64,000 bases of DNA, from the NCBI GenBank assembly GCA_021613535.1, contig CP075497.1, positions 868,001 through 932,000 on the forward strand. The letters run 5' to 3'. Shown here piece by piece: positions 34,296-46,754 of this stretch (positions within the stretch are counted from its first letter, which is position 1; the number at the start of each line of letters is the position of its first letter). The notes beneath the pieces are model-generated. The model ran no database searches and was not told the origin of the DNA. It saw only the letters and a program-made list of their open reading frames with translations. Both the position numbers and the translations under genes were made by a program. The DNA is from Adineta vaga (taxonomy: Eukaryota > Rotifera).

Positions 34296-35382
34296 ATGAC
34301 AATCGATTTAAATAATTTACCGGATGAAATCATTTTTCTTGCAATGATTAATTTTATGAATTTGTCAAAACTTGTCTAGGTCATGATGAAATGTTATTAC
34401 TTCAAATACAATCTATTAAAAACATTCGAACATTACTTAATGCTCCAGATGTTTTAGCTGTAATTAATATCAAATGTAAAGAACTCACCAATATCAAGAA
34501 TCGTATATGTTTTATTAACGAAAATAACAACAATCAATTTGTTGTAAAAGCAGGAATTAAAGGTGGTATTGATGATTTAATAGCTGCTCTTAAAGAAAAG
34601 AACAAAACGTTTAAAAGCATTAGCGTATTCTTCGAAGAATCATACTTCAACAGCTTCATCTATGTTGAATTCATCAAATCTAAATTCTTCTATTTCAGCA
34701 ATGACACCAACCACAGCTAATTCAACAGCAAACACAAATTCTATTGATTTGACATTAACACTATCAGCAAACATCACAACATTAAATTCAGGTTGAAATG
34801 ATTCAACATTAGTACCAACAACAGATGTAACAACATCAAGTTTAGATTCTACGACCTCATTACTAACACCAACAAATAGTTACTACAGCGTCACAATAGT
34901 TGTCGATCAATGATTATGTAGATTTAATTTCTACTAGTATTGAAAAATTTTCATTGAGTACATTTACAAATCTTGTTTTACGAAACAAACATGATTACAC
35001 GGTATCCTTAGCTGTCTTGGATAAAGATATCGATGGATATATTAAATGTCGATCGAACACAAATACATTTCAATTATCCTCATTTTTCAAACATGTGAAG
35101 AATAGCTGTTGCGTTATGAAGAAAAAGCAACAAACGAAAACGACTTCAAAAGAAATGAACGCTTCATTGAGTAAGTTTTCAGAAAATAATGACTATGATA
35201 ATAATCGAGAAGATGTTGACGATGATGAAAACGCGATAAATTTAACAAATCAAAATGATAGTTATCGAATGGAAACTGACAATTCGGTTTCACAAAAATC
35301 AGATACTGTTCGAAAAAAACGATCTTTGTCAAATTCAACATCATCAAGAATTACAAAAAATCAAAAACATGACAATATGTGA
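34296..35382 (+). pseudogene. Unrecognised bdelloid gene family, copy A
   Basis: ATG at 34296 starts MTIDLNNLPDEII but a stop follows at 34377. From 34380 another frame reads CLGHDEMLLLQIQSIKNIRT and goes on with VKAGIKGGIDDLIAALKEKN. A Ser/Thr-rich stretch (34700-34890, one stop) links to an open frame 34900-35382 with SIEKFSLSTFTNLVLRNKHD and GYIKCRSNTNTFQLSSFFKH, a Cys/His-bearing block that may be a degenerate zinc finger, then an acidic and a basic tail. I do not know the family's role; the architecture recalls transposon-encoded DNA-binding proteins. At least two frame breaks, so probably not functional. Confidence 0.45.
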
Positions 35383-35675
35383 ATTATTTTCATTCAATAC
35401 TTATTTATATTATTTATTCTTATGCATTAGTCAATTAGTTATAATTTATAAAATATATGAACTTATTTTTTGTTTGTAAACTTTCATGTTTTGTTTTGGA
35501 TGTAAATTAAACTTAGTTTTATGTTTTTTTCTACTTTGATGTACATTGAATTATTTTGAATAAAATTATGATTAGGTTTTGGATACATTTCTACATCTTG
35601 GATAACCTGCTGTTAGTTTAGTTATTTTGATAAATAACATTTGATTTTTGAAAACGTTTTTCAGCATTTTTCCAT

Positions 35676-36287
35676 TGTGGATAATAATAAAGATTCATTA
35701 TCGTTCTTCAACGTCATTTCATCACTTTCGGATGATGCCTTTTATGATTTTGTTAAAGATACAACAAATCAAAAACGCTCGGATTTTATTGCGAGTACCA
35801 GATGCCTTTTCGTTTTTTAATATTAATAACAAAGAAATAAATAGTTTAAAAGAACGAACTTGTTTTGTTGATGAAAATAAACAACACATTGTAAAGACAG
35901 GAATTCGAACAAATATTCAATTGTTTATTGAATAATTGAAGAAAAATGACGAATTAAAATCAGGTATGATTCATTTGATTTTAGTTCTAATGGTAACATA
36001 TATATATATATATCTGTATTATAGTTCATGAAAAAAATGATCTTATGAACAACTCTAGCAATTTTATTACAGAGAAAAGTGAACCAAATGAATTAAAATC
36101 ATTTTCACAAATATTTATCGATAACTTCTTGAAGAATATGAACAGATCTAGCAGCAATTATAAATTTGACGAGATTGTTAATAAATTTGCTTCAGCATTA
36201 CATATATTATCAGGACATAATGCTTACGAATTTGTTTGCATAAATTTACCTGGTGCTTTGCCTTCGATTACTACATTAAAAAAGTAA
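35676..36287 (+). pseudogene. Unrecognised bdelloid gene family, copy B
   Basis: Partial tandem duplicate of copy A: KIQQIKNARILLRVPDAFSF and IVKTGIRTNIQLFIE align with QIQSIKNIRTLLNAPDVLAV and VVKAGIKGGIDDLIA upstream. A stop ends this part at 35935; a possible 60-bp intron (with an AT repeat at 35999-36013) leads to NNSSNFITEKSE... and ALHILSGHNAYEFVCINLPG up to 36287. The last block slightly recalls N-terminal parts of P-element/THAP-type transposases, but that is weak. Confidence 0.4.
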
Positions 36288-36699
36288 AATGAAAACATTA
36301 ATTTACATTTATATGAATGCGATTTTCGATTCGATTGAGTCGATGCTAATTATGTATTTTCGGTAAGCATTTGACAAAAAATTCAAGAACGAAGAGATTG
36401 AATTGAATCTTGTGGAAATTCAGGAAATGCAGAGTCTATATATCAGGCGATATGGATTCTTGAAAACGAATACATTATCTGACATTAAAGAGAATTGATC
36501 GAAGGGAGAAGCAAATATATATAAGTATGTAAAACAGCCATGATTTCGATGCACATAGATGTATCGTTAGTAGATTCCTATGAATAATACGTTCTTTCAG
36601 TGTTGATTATTGGGTGCTCAAAAAACTTCTAAAAGATTTGTTGAGTCCATTAACAAGTTGTAGTTTTCATCATAGTTTATCAGAAGTCTTTTTGTGTAC

Positions 36700-36802
36700 T
36701 CAAAAAGTGAGTATACTACTAGAATCGGTCAGTATGTCCGTCCGTTTACACGATAACTCTTCAAAAACATAAGCGAGTGAGCTGAAATTTTGTACACAGC
36801 AT
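36700..36802 (+). repeat. Dispersed repeat, partial copy
   Basis: Shares the layout AAGTGAG...ACTAGAATC...CGTTTAC.CGATAACTC...TGAAATTTT with 37284-37400. Confidence 0.5.
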
Positions 36803-36960
36803 TAGGGTGGGTGTGGGCGTGGGTGTGAGTGATCTTTGTGAAGTTTCACCCAGGTGGTTTCGTGGGTTATAGTGCTTACTTAGGTCTAGAAAATAGGTCA
36901 CAATGTGATCGGCATCATCAGGGTGAGTGTGAGGAATCAGTAAAAAAACTTCACACGCTT
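36803..36960. repeat. Telomere-like elements, copies 10 and 11
   Basis: 36803-36852 has TAGGGTGGGTGTGGGCGTGG and a short TTTCACCC arm; 36918-36960 has AGGGTGAGTGTGAGG and a CTTCACACG arm. They directly abut the preceding repeat copy. Confidence 0.5.
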
Positions 36961-37283
36961 ATATTTATCCTTGCTTTGCACTTTGTCCTTATGCTGTATT
37001 CTATTCTTATAATCCTTTGTTCTTTTCTCTTTCGAAAGGGTATATAAGTGACTATTTTGTGTGAGAACGATACGATATATGATAAGAAGAAATATAGGGA
37101 AGCGTAGCTCCATCAGCGCTAAAGCCTCTTTTATCAAAAATCATCATAATGCGGGTCAACTGAGAGACCTTGGTGACTTTCAGCTAAGTCTTCTTTGAAT
37201 TTGAAGGCCTCAGATGAACATAATCCAGGCATCAACAATATGCTATCGAGAACAGATTTAGAATCTTGTACTTTGTCAAGTGT

Positions 37284-37555
37284 AAGGAAAAAGTGAGCGC
37301 ATAACTAGAATCAATCGATGTGCCCGTCTATCGGTTCGTTTACTTGATAACTCCCGAAAGGCTAATCCGATTATGATGAAATTTTCTAGAGTCTTGTTTC
37401 ATCAATATCTCGCTGTAGTTCGAAGATGAGCCTGATTGGGTGAGTCGATGCTGAGTTATTGGAAAAATACTGATATTTCCTTATATCATCTATCTAATAC
37501 ACTTTTTGTAGTACACATAACTTTCGGATAAAATCCGAAGTTTCCGCATTTTTAT
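37284..37555 (+). repeat. Dispersed repeat, reference copy
   Basis: Matches 20185-20465 in inverted orientation and, more weakly, 36700-36802 and 61440-61570. Ends with the conserved hairpin TTCGGATAAAATCCGAA. Noncoding; type of element unknown. Confidence 0.7.
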
Positions 37556-38998
37556 AGATTATTGTGGTTCATCAATAAATTATATAAGAATAAAGTGATT
37601 CATCTAAAGAATCTGGCAGAAAAATACCAATTTTACGTTTTACTGCTGAATAAATATAGCAATCAAAGATCTATTTGGAGAAAAAAATCGGCGCAAATAA
37701 TAATAACGGGACAAAGTAACTGGTGGTCGATCAAATGCGATGAGTTATATTTTCAACGATATAAGAAAGTTGGGAGCACGTTTACAGTGAAACTTGAATA
37801 TTTTCATCTAGGAAAACAAAGAAATCCACGTTCTCTATTCACTATGATTATTTAAAATATTATGAATATATATTACGTCCAAAGCATCTGAAAAGTTCTT
37901 CAGCACAAGCGAACTCATGCTAGTGGTTGCTTGATTTATCGTTATTCGTTTCGTGTGAGTTATCTTGTGGAATACATGTTATACATAGAAGAGACAGAGA
38001 GAGAGCGATTACAGGATTTTTTAGGAATGCGCATTCCTAGAATTTCGCATTCGAATTATCAATTTGAACTAACTGAATTACCCTTTCAGCAAGTTTTACA
38101 CAGAAGACCTTGCTTTATTGTAACTTTATTTTACCATTAACCAGAGAGATGAGTACACACAAGAAAGTAAATAGTTTATTCTTCCAAGATTCTTTTCTAC
38201 GAGAACGAGAATAAGTAAAAATAAGTCTATTCCTATTTATGTCTATTCTATATCTTATTCGTAGGATAAGTGTATCTATTTATTTTATAAGTCGTATATG
38301 ACTGTTGCGAGTCCATTTACATTATAATTTGAATTAGGCAACTCCTGTTTTTTTTATTGTATTTAAAAAGTTGCACAGCCTAACGTAGTTTATAAAAGCA
38401 CATGCAACGTTTCTCTCTTTCTTCGCAGATAACAAAACATGCCAGTCGTATACAAGGAAGAGATGAGCAAATAGTAGATAACGAATAGTATATAAATTTG
38501 TGAGTAGATCTCACATTGTCAAGTTAACTTCTCCAAAAATTTCACTTATTATGGCGTCAAATTTGGGTTTGAGATGAAAAAATATGGACTTGAACGATAC
38601 AACTACTTCTTTTAATCCAAATTATATCTATCGAATGTATTGTGAAGGTTGGCTGATGGCTACCACAATTACCTCAACAGTTTTATATTTTCATCCAAGC
38701 ACTTCTGGCAAATACTATGGCTGTGTGCATTATAGTCACAAGTCAGAGTGGGATTATCGAATCGAAGGAGATTGCGCTAAACGTCCCCCATCATATCCGA
38801 TCTATGTCGCTCCAGTCGAAAAATTACAATATATTGTGGTTGAAAGTGATTAGTCGGACAATCCTTGACATGCACATTATTTGTTATACTTTTATACTCA
38901 TAAGGAAGGTATATGTATTGATAAGCGAAAAGATAGAATATTTTTATATCAAATAAAAGATCTCGTTGAGAAACTAACACGTTTTAATATCCTAAGGA
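37556..38998. other. Mostly noncoding; short frames not recognised
   Basis: Open frames at 37562-37855 and 38584-38853 (89 codons) resemble no family I know and have no convincing splice partners. Not called as genes. Confidence 0.3.
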
Positions 38999-39047
38999 TA
39001 TGAGTGTGGGTGATTAAAGGAAAAGCACACTCATCCACATTCTCAAC
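38999..39047. repeat. Telomere-like element, copy 12
   Basis: TATGAGTGTGGGTG, purine-rich centre, CACACTCATCCACATTCTCAA. Confidence 0.6.
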
Positions 39048-39176
39048 ATGGTAACTAAACTTTCTACTGTGAATTTAATAATATTTCATTATATATTAAT
39101 TTTTAATTCGATATATAATTGAATAAAATCTTGTGATTTTATCATAAAAAAAATTTATATCATTTGAAAAGTGCTT

Positions 39177-39228
39177 TAGTCCGGATGAAACGCGTCATGG
39201 TAGCTAATCTCATCCTCACACCCTCAAG
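39177..39228. repeat. Arm of foldback-type telomere-like element, copy 13
   Basis: Reads TCATGGTAGCTAATCTCATC then CTCACACCCTCAAGG, nearly the same as the right arm of the foldback element at 46365-46441. Confidence 0.6.
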
Positions 39229-39416
39229 GAGGAATTGAAAAGACACGACAGCAATGCATTCAAGTGCTTTCTCGATTATTTGTGCAATAATTTCTTAGAA
39301 AAACAAATATAAAAAGCAAACAAGCATTTAGTTGGAAAAACCAAAAACTTAGTGCAACAACTATGACTCTGCCTTCTTTTTCGAATATCTGAATCATTAC
39401 AAAACTTGACGAAAGG

Positions 39417-39535
39417 TCAAGGGTGTGAGTGTGAGTGTGAGCAATGGATGAGAAGAATACCCCACACACACACCCACACCCACCCCCACCCCCACCCCCA
39501 CCCACCCCCACCCCCACCCACACCCACACCCTTAA
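39417..39535. repeat. Long telomere-like tract at truncation point, copy 14
   Basis: TCAAGGGTGTGAGTGTGAG, a GA-rich centre, then about 70 bp of CCCACA and CCCCCA units ending CACCCACACCCTTAA. This is the longest such tract in the window. Confidence 0.85.
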
Positions 39536-42500
39536 CTATTGATATTTGTGAATCTTTTTTTCAATATCCATCTATTCCTGTTCTTTATGGACATGTACAT
39601 TTTTTGTATAATAATAATCAATCAAGATTAATGGAAGATATTGGAAATGTTTTATTACCTGATTATATTTGTTATGATAAATATTTATGTAATTCTATTC
39701 AACCGACGTTTTCTTATGAAAATTCTAGTTGTCGATATCGTCAAGAAATAATTAATATTGATCTTGATTATGATAAATTTTTATTATCTGTAGAAAAATA
39801 CTTTCGTCATTGTGCAATTCCATTTATGATGAATCATAATGAACAACATTCATCGATTTATTATTGTAAAAACTCTTCGAAATATATTTCAAAACATCGT
39901 CTTATGGATCATATTATTGATTGTCATTTAGGTGATGATGAAGAACAATTTGAACTTAGTTGTTTATCAAAAGATAAATATCGTTTTAAATGTTATGATC
40001 AAGATAAAATATGTTGGTCATCATCCGTCGATCATAATGTTTGTATTATAAATAATCAAAAACAAAATTTCAATCAAATATCATTTCAAAATATTTGTGA
40101 TGGAATTCTTCATCTTATATCACAAGAAATCAATGGAGAAATTCATAATGATGAAACAGAATGTCAATATTGGCCATGTAATAATATTTATACAAGATGT
40201 GATAATATAAAAACTTGTTTAAATGGTGAAGATGAATATGGATGTTCGGAAAATGATTGTTCATTAAATGAATATTTATGTATTTCACCAATAACATATA
40301 AAAGAATGTGTTTACCATTAAATGAAATGGGTGATAATATAATTGATTGTCTTGGAGGAACAGATGAACTTCAACATTGTTATTTATTACAAGAAGAAGA
40401 AAATAAATTTCAATGTTGGAATAATACACAATGTATTTCTCTTGAAAAATTATGTCATTATTTCTTTGATTGTCGTTTAGAATCTAATTGTCAAATTAAT
40501 GATGAAATATGTTATAAAAATAGAAATAATTATTATCAAATTGAAGATTTAATTTGTCAATTAAATGATATTCAAAATAGAATTAAAAGTTTTTCATTAA
40601 AAACTGCACGAATTTATCCTCAATTAGAAACAAATGTATCTCATAAAAATCTCAATAATAATCATCATCGTGAAATTCATATTAAAAATATTCGATCTGA
40701 TTTTGGTTATGATGGATGGATATGGTATTGTCATCGTGGATTACCTATTATTACATGGTTAGATAATGAAACATTTATACAACAATGTTTATGTCCTCCA
40801 ACTTATTATGGTGATTTATGTGAATATCAGAATGAACGTGTTAGTCTTACATTACGTTTATTATCTATTAATCTAAATAATGTATATACATTTTTAGTAT
40901 TATTAATGGATGATGATGGACAAATTAATTCATATGAACAATTTATATTTACAACACAATGGGATTGTTCAAAAAAATTTAATCTTTATCTTTTATATTC
41001 TACTCGTCCAAAGAATTTATCGAAAATATATTTTATACATATTGATGCTTTTGATAAATATACAATGATATATCATGCTAGTTGGTATTTATCAATTCCA
41101 TTTCTTTTTCTACCTGTCAATCGAATTGCAGCAAATTTATTTATACCATTTCAAAGTATTCAAAATTTACCGACTTGTAATTTAACATGTAATCAAAATG
41201 GTCAATGTATGAAATATATTAATATAGAAAAATTCTTTTGCCGTTGTTATTTGAATTGGACTGGTCTATATTGTGATATACCTGTTGATATTAATGATTG
41301 TTCAAATGATTATTGCGAAAATAATGGTCAATGTATTGTTTTACAAAATAATATAAATGCTTATCGATATGTTTGTATATATTCAGAATTATTTTCTAAT
41401 TTTGATTGTGAAAATAAAAATAAAAAATTAGAAATAATATTAAATAATATAGATATTCCATCATATATATTATTCTATATTATGATACAACATGGTGAAT
41501 CATGGGAAACAATAGTTTTTATCAAAAAATTAATGTATAATCAAAATATGATTCAATTGTATATTGATAGAATAATATCTCTTGCATTTATTAAATTTTC
41601 TAATGATTATTATTTAGCTGTAACACGAACAGAAGAGAATAGTTATGAAGATATTCATACACAAATAACTCCTAATCAACGATGTTTACATATTAATGAA
41701 TTATTTCCAATAACATTATCACGTATTCAACGAATCAAATATTATCATCAAGTTTGTTACAATCGATCAATCGATATCTGGTGTTTTTATGATGAAATTT
41801 ATATGTGTTTATGTACAATAGATAATCATACAAATTGTCTTAATTTTAATCATAATTTAACACTTACATGTCGACATAATGATTTTTGTGAAAATAATGG
41901 TTTATGTTTTCAAGATGATATTACTTGTCCAACAAATACAATATGTATTTGTACAGATTGTTATTTTGGTAATCGATGTCAATTTTATGCAAAAGCTTTT
42001 GGTTTAACACTTGATGATGTTCTTCGTTATGAAATTCAACGTAATTTAACATTTTCTCAACAATCAACAACAATTAAAGCAAGTGCAAGTATTACAATAC
42101 TTATATTTTTTTTAAGTTTTATCAATGGAATTTTTTCTATTTTAACTTTTCGTCAAAAACAATCACAACAAGTTGGTTGTGGATTATATCTATTTAGTTC
42201 ATCAATTACGACGATTCTTACTATGATTTTATTTTTGATTAAATTTTGGTTTGTAGTTTTATTTCAAATTGATTTTGTTGTTAATCGAATAAGTCTTCAA
42301 TTAAGTTGTAAACTTATTGAATATTTATTGAAATCTTCAATATATACAGATAATTGGTTAAGTGGATGTGTGGCAATTGAACGAGCATATTCAGTTTTTA
42401 TTGGAGTTAGTTTTAATAAAATGAAAAGTAAATATATTGCTAAACGAATAATCTGTATTTTAATCATTTTGATTATGTTATCTATTATTCATGAACCTAT

Positions 42501-42969
42501 TTATCGAGACTTATATGATGATAAAGAAGAACAACGAATTTTATGTGTTGCATTTTATTCACAACTAATACAAAATTATAATTCAACAATTATTTTAATT
42601 CATTTTCTTACACCATGTATTATTAATTTATTTTCAGCTTTATTTATAATTATTATGACTGCACGTCAACGTAATACTAGTCAATCTCGATTAACTTTTC
42701 AACAACATTTTATAAAACAACTTAATGAACATAAACAAATTCTGATTAGTCCAACTGCTCTTGTTATTCTATCTTTACCACGTTTAATTATTTCATTAAT
42801 AACAACTTGTATCAAATCATCACGTAATCCATGGTTATATCTTATTGGTTATTTTATTTCATTTGTACCATCAATGCTTATGTTTATTATTTTTGTTTTA
42901 CCTTCTGATTTATATTATAAACAATTTAAAGTCTCAATTAAAATTTGTCGATTATGTTTACAACGATAA
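39536..42969 (+). CDS. LDLa-EGF-7TM receptor paralog 2, 5'-truncated
   Basis: Open without a break from the telomere-like tract to the stop at 42969. An ATG at 39406 exists, but the first 45 residues it gives are translated repeat (HTHTHPHPHPHPPPPPPTP), so the receptor-derived part begins near 39536. Homology to paralog 1 starts in mid-exon 2 (HVHFLYNNNQ vs HIHIIYNNI); the signal peptide and first LDLa modules are missing. What follows is complete: LDLa modules (CHLGDDEEQFE, CLNGEDEYGC, CLGGTDELQHC), EGF-like modules (CENNGQC; CENNGLC...CICTDCYFGNRC) and a rhodopsin-like 7TM domain with AIERAYS after TM3. Without a signal peptide it may not reach the surface, yet the frame is intact, so truncation is recent or a new start is used. 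Confidence 0.8.
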
Positions 42970-43114
42970 ACAACTCTTATAGAACAATCTAATATTAAAT
43001 ATATCATAAAAAAACGTCTGCTCCCTTTTTGAGTATGAATCTCTCTTCGTCAAAAACACTCATATCCTCATTCTCATTCTCTGTTGTTTTCCTTCTATAG
43101 TGAACAGTTCGTTT

Positions 43115-43166
43115 CTGAGGGTGTGGGTGCAGAAGATATACCTACACCCACACCCACACCCTCAAG
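43115..43166. repeat. Palindromic telomere-like element, copy 15
   Basis: CTGAGGGTGTGGGTG, centre CAGAAGATATACCTA, then CACCCACACCCACACCCTCAAG. The centre resembles that of copy 3. Confidence 0.85.
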
Positions 43167-44063
43167 ACGGATTCGGTCGTGAGTCAAGCGAGTCGTAGCG
43201 ACGAGCGTTACTTGTATTCAAAAAGGCTGAACAGAACACCACCAATCCTTCTCGTATTTTTGACAATGATGCAGTATGTCTTTTGCGTCACAAGAGTCAT
43301 TCACAGAGAGAAAAAGAAAAGTTGATTGACACACAGTTTTTTTTCGTGGAAAGTCGATGTCCTCGTACACAACATACTTGAATAGCAACCTTCACTTGCA
43401 TAGCAAATATTGATAACAAAGAGGAGAATGACGTGCTTTGCTGGCTATCATCAGTGAGTTTTTTCTAACTTACAAAAAATATCATAAAGTCAATACACAG
43501 GTGAAGTGACGCTGAATGAGTAAGCGTTGGCGTCCGTATGATGACGTTTGCACCACTTTGATGTAAACGAATTTCTCAGACATTGCTATGTAGAGCAGGG
43601 AACAACAGTACGATTGTACACCCTGAAATAACTTCTACACTAAAAAAGTGTAGATCCTATATACGAATTATCAATCGTTTCTTCGGAAAATGTATTGAAC
43701 AATTGGATATCGAGGTCTTGTTTATGATTTTCGGATTAGTAGAATAGAGTCTCTATATACACAATTTGCTTTCTGACTCATTCCTATGATACGAGTATTT
43801 GTTGTTCCTTCGGGAAATGTATAGATCGATTGTCGATGCAAGTATCTTGTTTGTGATCGTAGGACCATTCGAACAGAATATATTTATACAATTAAGACCG
43901 TGTCTGATGAGACTCTTAGGCATGGTCTAAACGCGTCATGTTTTGCTTGACTCACTCTCTTTAAAGCGTAGTTGTTTGCTAATTGTCACACTTATTTATT
44001 CATATAAATAAATCACTTTCTGAATTACAATTACATAAGAGCAGAGTCTGTAAAAAAATTACT
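43167..44063. other. Intergenic with a diverged tandem repeat
   Basis: CTTCGG(A/G)AAATGTAT followed by a shared TCTTGTTT block occurs at about 43680 and 43808, a diverged repeat with about 128-bp period. No gene. Confidence 0.35.
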
Positions 44064-45228
44064 TCAGAACTTCGAAAGAACCATAACTAACACATTAAAT
44101 ACGATCATTATTGTTAAGCTGTTTTGGCTTGCACTAACTCCACTGTTGTCTGGCTTATGAGTTGTGGCTTCAGTAACTGCTGTTTTTCTCTCTGTTGTTG
44201 TTGTTGTTGTTCTTTTGCTCGTTGTCACCGTTGAACTTGTCGATAGAGTTGGTGCTGGAGTTGATGCATACGCTTGAATCCAATCAAGATAAGCAGCAAC
44301 TCGAGTATAGACACCAGCATAAGATCGTTCTGCACATCCAACTCCATGACTTGTAATACCAACCAGTTCCCATACTTTCTGATCGGAACGCCACTGCATG
44401 AGAGGACCACCAGAATCACCTTGACATGTGTCTAAAAGACGGAATGAGAGAATGGAAATAAGTAAAGACAAGGATAGATTTTCTTCTAGCTTACGAACCT
44501 TTCCCGAAAGCAGCAGCACACAACTGAGTCTTCGGATCATTCTGCTGTGTAGCGAATCGACAAGTTGGATCAGCTTTATCGATTGCCTGTATAGTCACTT
44601 GTCTCAATGTGTTTGAACCGGCTCCACTATGTTCTCGTTGATCACCCCAACCAATTGCAATAAGATTTGTTCCGACGATTGGATATTCTGGATTTGACAA
44701 ATCTACTGGAGTAGAGTTGAACGATGGCAGACAAATTCTTGAAATGAACGGCATCCGTTCAAAATCAATTCTTTGTCGAAGGGTTACTATTGCAATATCA
44801 TATTTTTGTTGTTTATCATCACTATCGTACTGAGAATGACTTCTCACATCATAAAGATCGTAGAACGCAGAGCCCGATTCCGGAGACGACTTATCATAAG
44901 CGCCGAGTAGAACCCGTACGATTTTTACTGGATCAAATCCCTGCTTTCGGATCCAAGGCCAACAATGTGCAGCTGTTACAATATGTTTTTCGTCGATGAC
45001 TGTCCCACCACAAAAGTGTGCTCCACCATAATCACTCTTCAGCTCGAAAGAAGCTGCCCAACCCCACGTACCGATTTGTGCTTCTTCACCATTGACAATA
45101 CGAGCGTTCATGATGGTTGTGTGATATTTTGAACAACCACAGCCAAGTTGTGTGTCGCAGGTGTACGTAGTAGCATTACTGGCAGCAAAGAAGAGAGCGA
45201 TGATGATGAAAGTCGTGAAGACAAACAT
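44064..45228 (-). CDS. Trypsin-like serine protease with Thr-rich stalk
   Basis: Exons 45228-44499 and 44431-44064 with a 67-bp GT...AG intron; the join gives [14 protein letters not shown]. Length 365 aa. Signal peptide 1-19; pro-region; activation site R43-IVNG. Catalytic triad: His88 (TAAHC), Asp144 (YDIAIV), Ser250 (GDSGGP). Asp244, six residues before the serine, predicts trypsin-like cleavage after Lys/Arg. The C-terminus has a Thr/Ser-rich stretch and a last hydrophobic segment ([14 protein letters not shown]), as in GPI- or membrane-anchored proteases. Probably extracellular and tethered. Substrate unknown. Confidence 0.9.
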
Positions 45229-46034
45229 GATTCTTCCGAAAAATACTGACTTATCTCTTTTTTCCCTCTCTTTATATAAGAATTCTACTACCGCTTTTAT
45301 AGTAGATAAGATAACGGTTAGTTATCAATGTATGACTAAGTTTTGTTAGTGTATAGATCATAGCACAACAATAAGAGAGATAAAACAAAAATCCTTTTTC
45401 AACGCTAAACAGCATCGTAGGAGAAGTCATGAGTTTCGAGCATAGCGAATCAGAAAAATTGTTGTGAGGTGTGATGCAAGAAACTTCTCACTTCTTTCAA
45501 AGGAGTCTAAATTCAATTTTCTGTCTTCACACTTATACAATGAATCCGTGAAAGTATTAAGTTACCAAGATTCTAAATGTCTAAATAATATGCTCGAACA
45601 TAAGTAAGCCGATTATCACAGCGTAGAGTGAAAACTCTTTTATATAAATGATGATTCACAATCGTTTATGATCTAAACAAGTTAGAGCATACAATTTAGA
45701 GATTATCCGTTGAGTTAGGCTGTCCTATATACTGGATAAAAAAAAAGAGTAGAACACTAAACTCTTGCTGTATATGCAACTTTTCATAAACTATTTAAAC
45801 GTTTATCACGGTATCCTAAACCTTTCAAGGTTTTAATGGCAACGGGTTTATGAGAAACCAAGGATATATACATAAAAAGAAGCTTATTCTTTTGAAATTT
45901 AAGAAAAAGATTTATGATTCTATAGGATGATGTCCAGTAAATCATTAGCCAAAGAAAAATTCGGATATTTCTGCCATATTTTAATTAACTGGACTAATAT
46001 TCTTACCATTGACGAGTAAAACGTTGTCAAAAAG
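45229..46034. other. Intergenic, protease upstream region
   Basis: No gene seen. A TATATAA-like box lies at about 45274-45280, some 45 bp from the protease ATG on the minus strand. Confidence 0.3.
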
Positions 46035-46441
46035 TGAGGGTGAGGATGAGAATAGCTATCATGATTTGTAGTTCGTCCAGACTAAAGACTGAATGAAACT
46101 CTAGGCTTCGAGACTTACAGATTTCATGAATATTCAAGAAACTTTGGACACTACATGAAATTACTGTAACGCGCAATAAATAATACTCATCGTATAGAGA
46201 TAAGAAAATAGTTTTTTGCTTCTTAGAATTCTTTCCCACTGTAGATTTATAATTAAAATGTTTCAAGATGATATAACTAATGTGAAATACGATTGTACCT
46301 AGGGGAAACATTGTGACTTCGCCCATGAAGTCTCTTGACGTCCCTTGAAGTCTTTGGAAGTCTTGAAGCCTACAGTTTCATTCAGTCTTTAGTCTGGACG
46401 AACTCTAAATCATGGTAGCTATTCTCATCCTCATCCTCAAG
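46035..46441. mobile_element. Foldback element with telomere-like ends
   Basis: Left arm 46035-46109 and right arm 46365-46441 are inverted repeats of about 75 bp: TGAGGGTGAGGATGAGAATA...GACTAAAGACTGAATGAAAC on the left and its complement ending CTCATCCTCATCCTCAAG on the right. The 255-bp interior has no gene; its right part repeats GAAGTCT. The outermost bases are those of the short telomere-like elements, which ties both into one family. Confidence 0.8.
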
Positions 46442-46710
46442 AAGTTTTCATTACATTCTTCCTTCAATTTTTTTTCGTTTCTTGGTCGGAAGCTTGAGCT
46501 CGGCGTAGTACGGGACTTTATAACTAGTGAACTCTACATCTTCCAAAATTTAGTTAAAATTTCTGCTGTCAACTTTAATTTTTAAATTAAACTTCAGATG
46601 ATACTACTTAAAATTACGTTTAATTTTGCTTGAAACTTAATTCTGCTTGAAATAAATATATAGTAAAATCTCGTCTATAATCATAACTGATGATGATAGT
46701 CTCACAGGCT

Positions 46711-46754
46711 TACCCACACACTGTTCTACGTACACCCACAACCACACCCTCAAG
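46711..46754. repeat. Telomere-like half element, copy 16
   Basis: ACCCACACA...CACCCACAACCACACCCTCAAG; the G-rich arm is not seen. Confidence 0.5.

Noticed and set aside
35255-35479. Overlapping frame inside family copy A
   Set aside because: Another frame carries the family motifs; this one runs into AT-rich low-complexity text.
39406-39535. His-Pro-rich N-terminus of the 7TM paralog 2 frame
   Set aside because: It is a translation of the telomere-like tract and has no counterpart in paralog 1.
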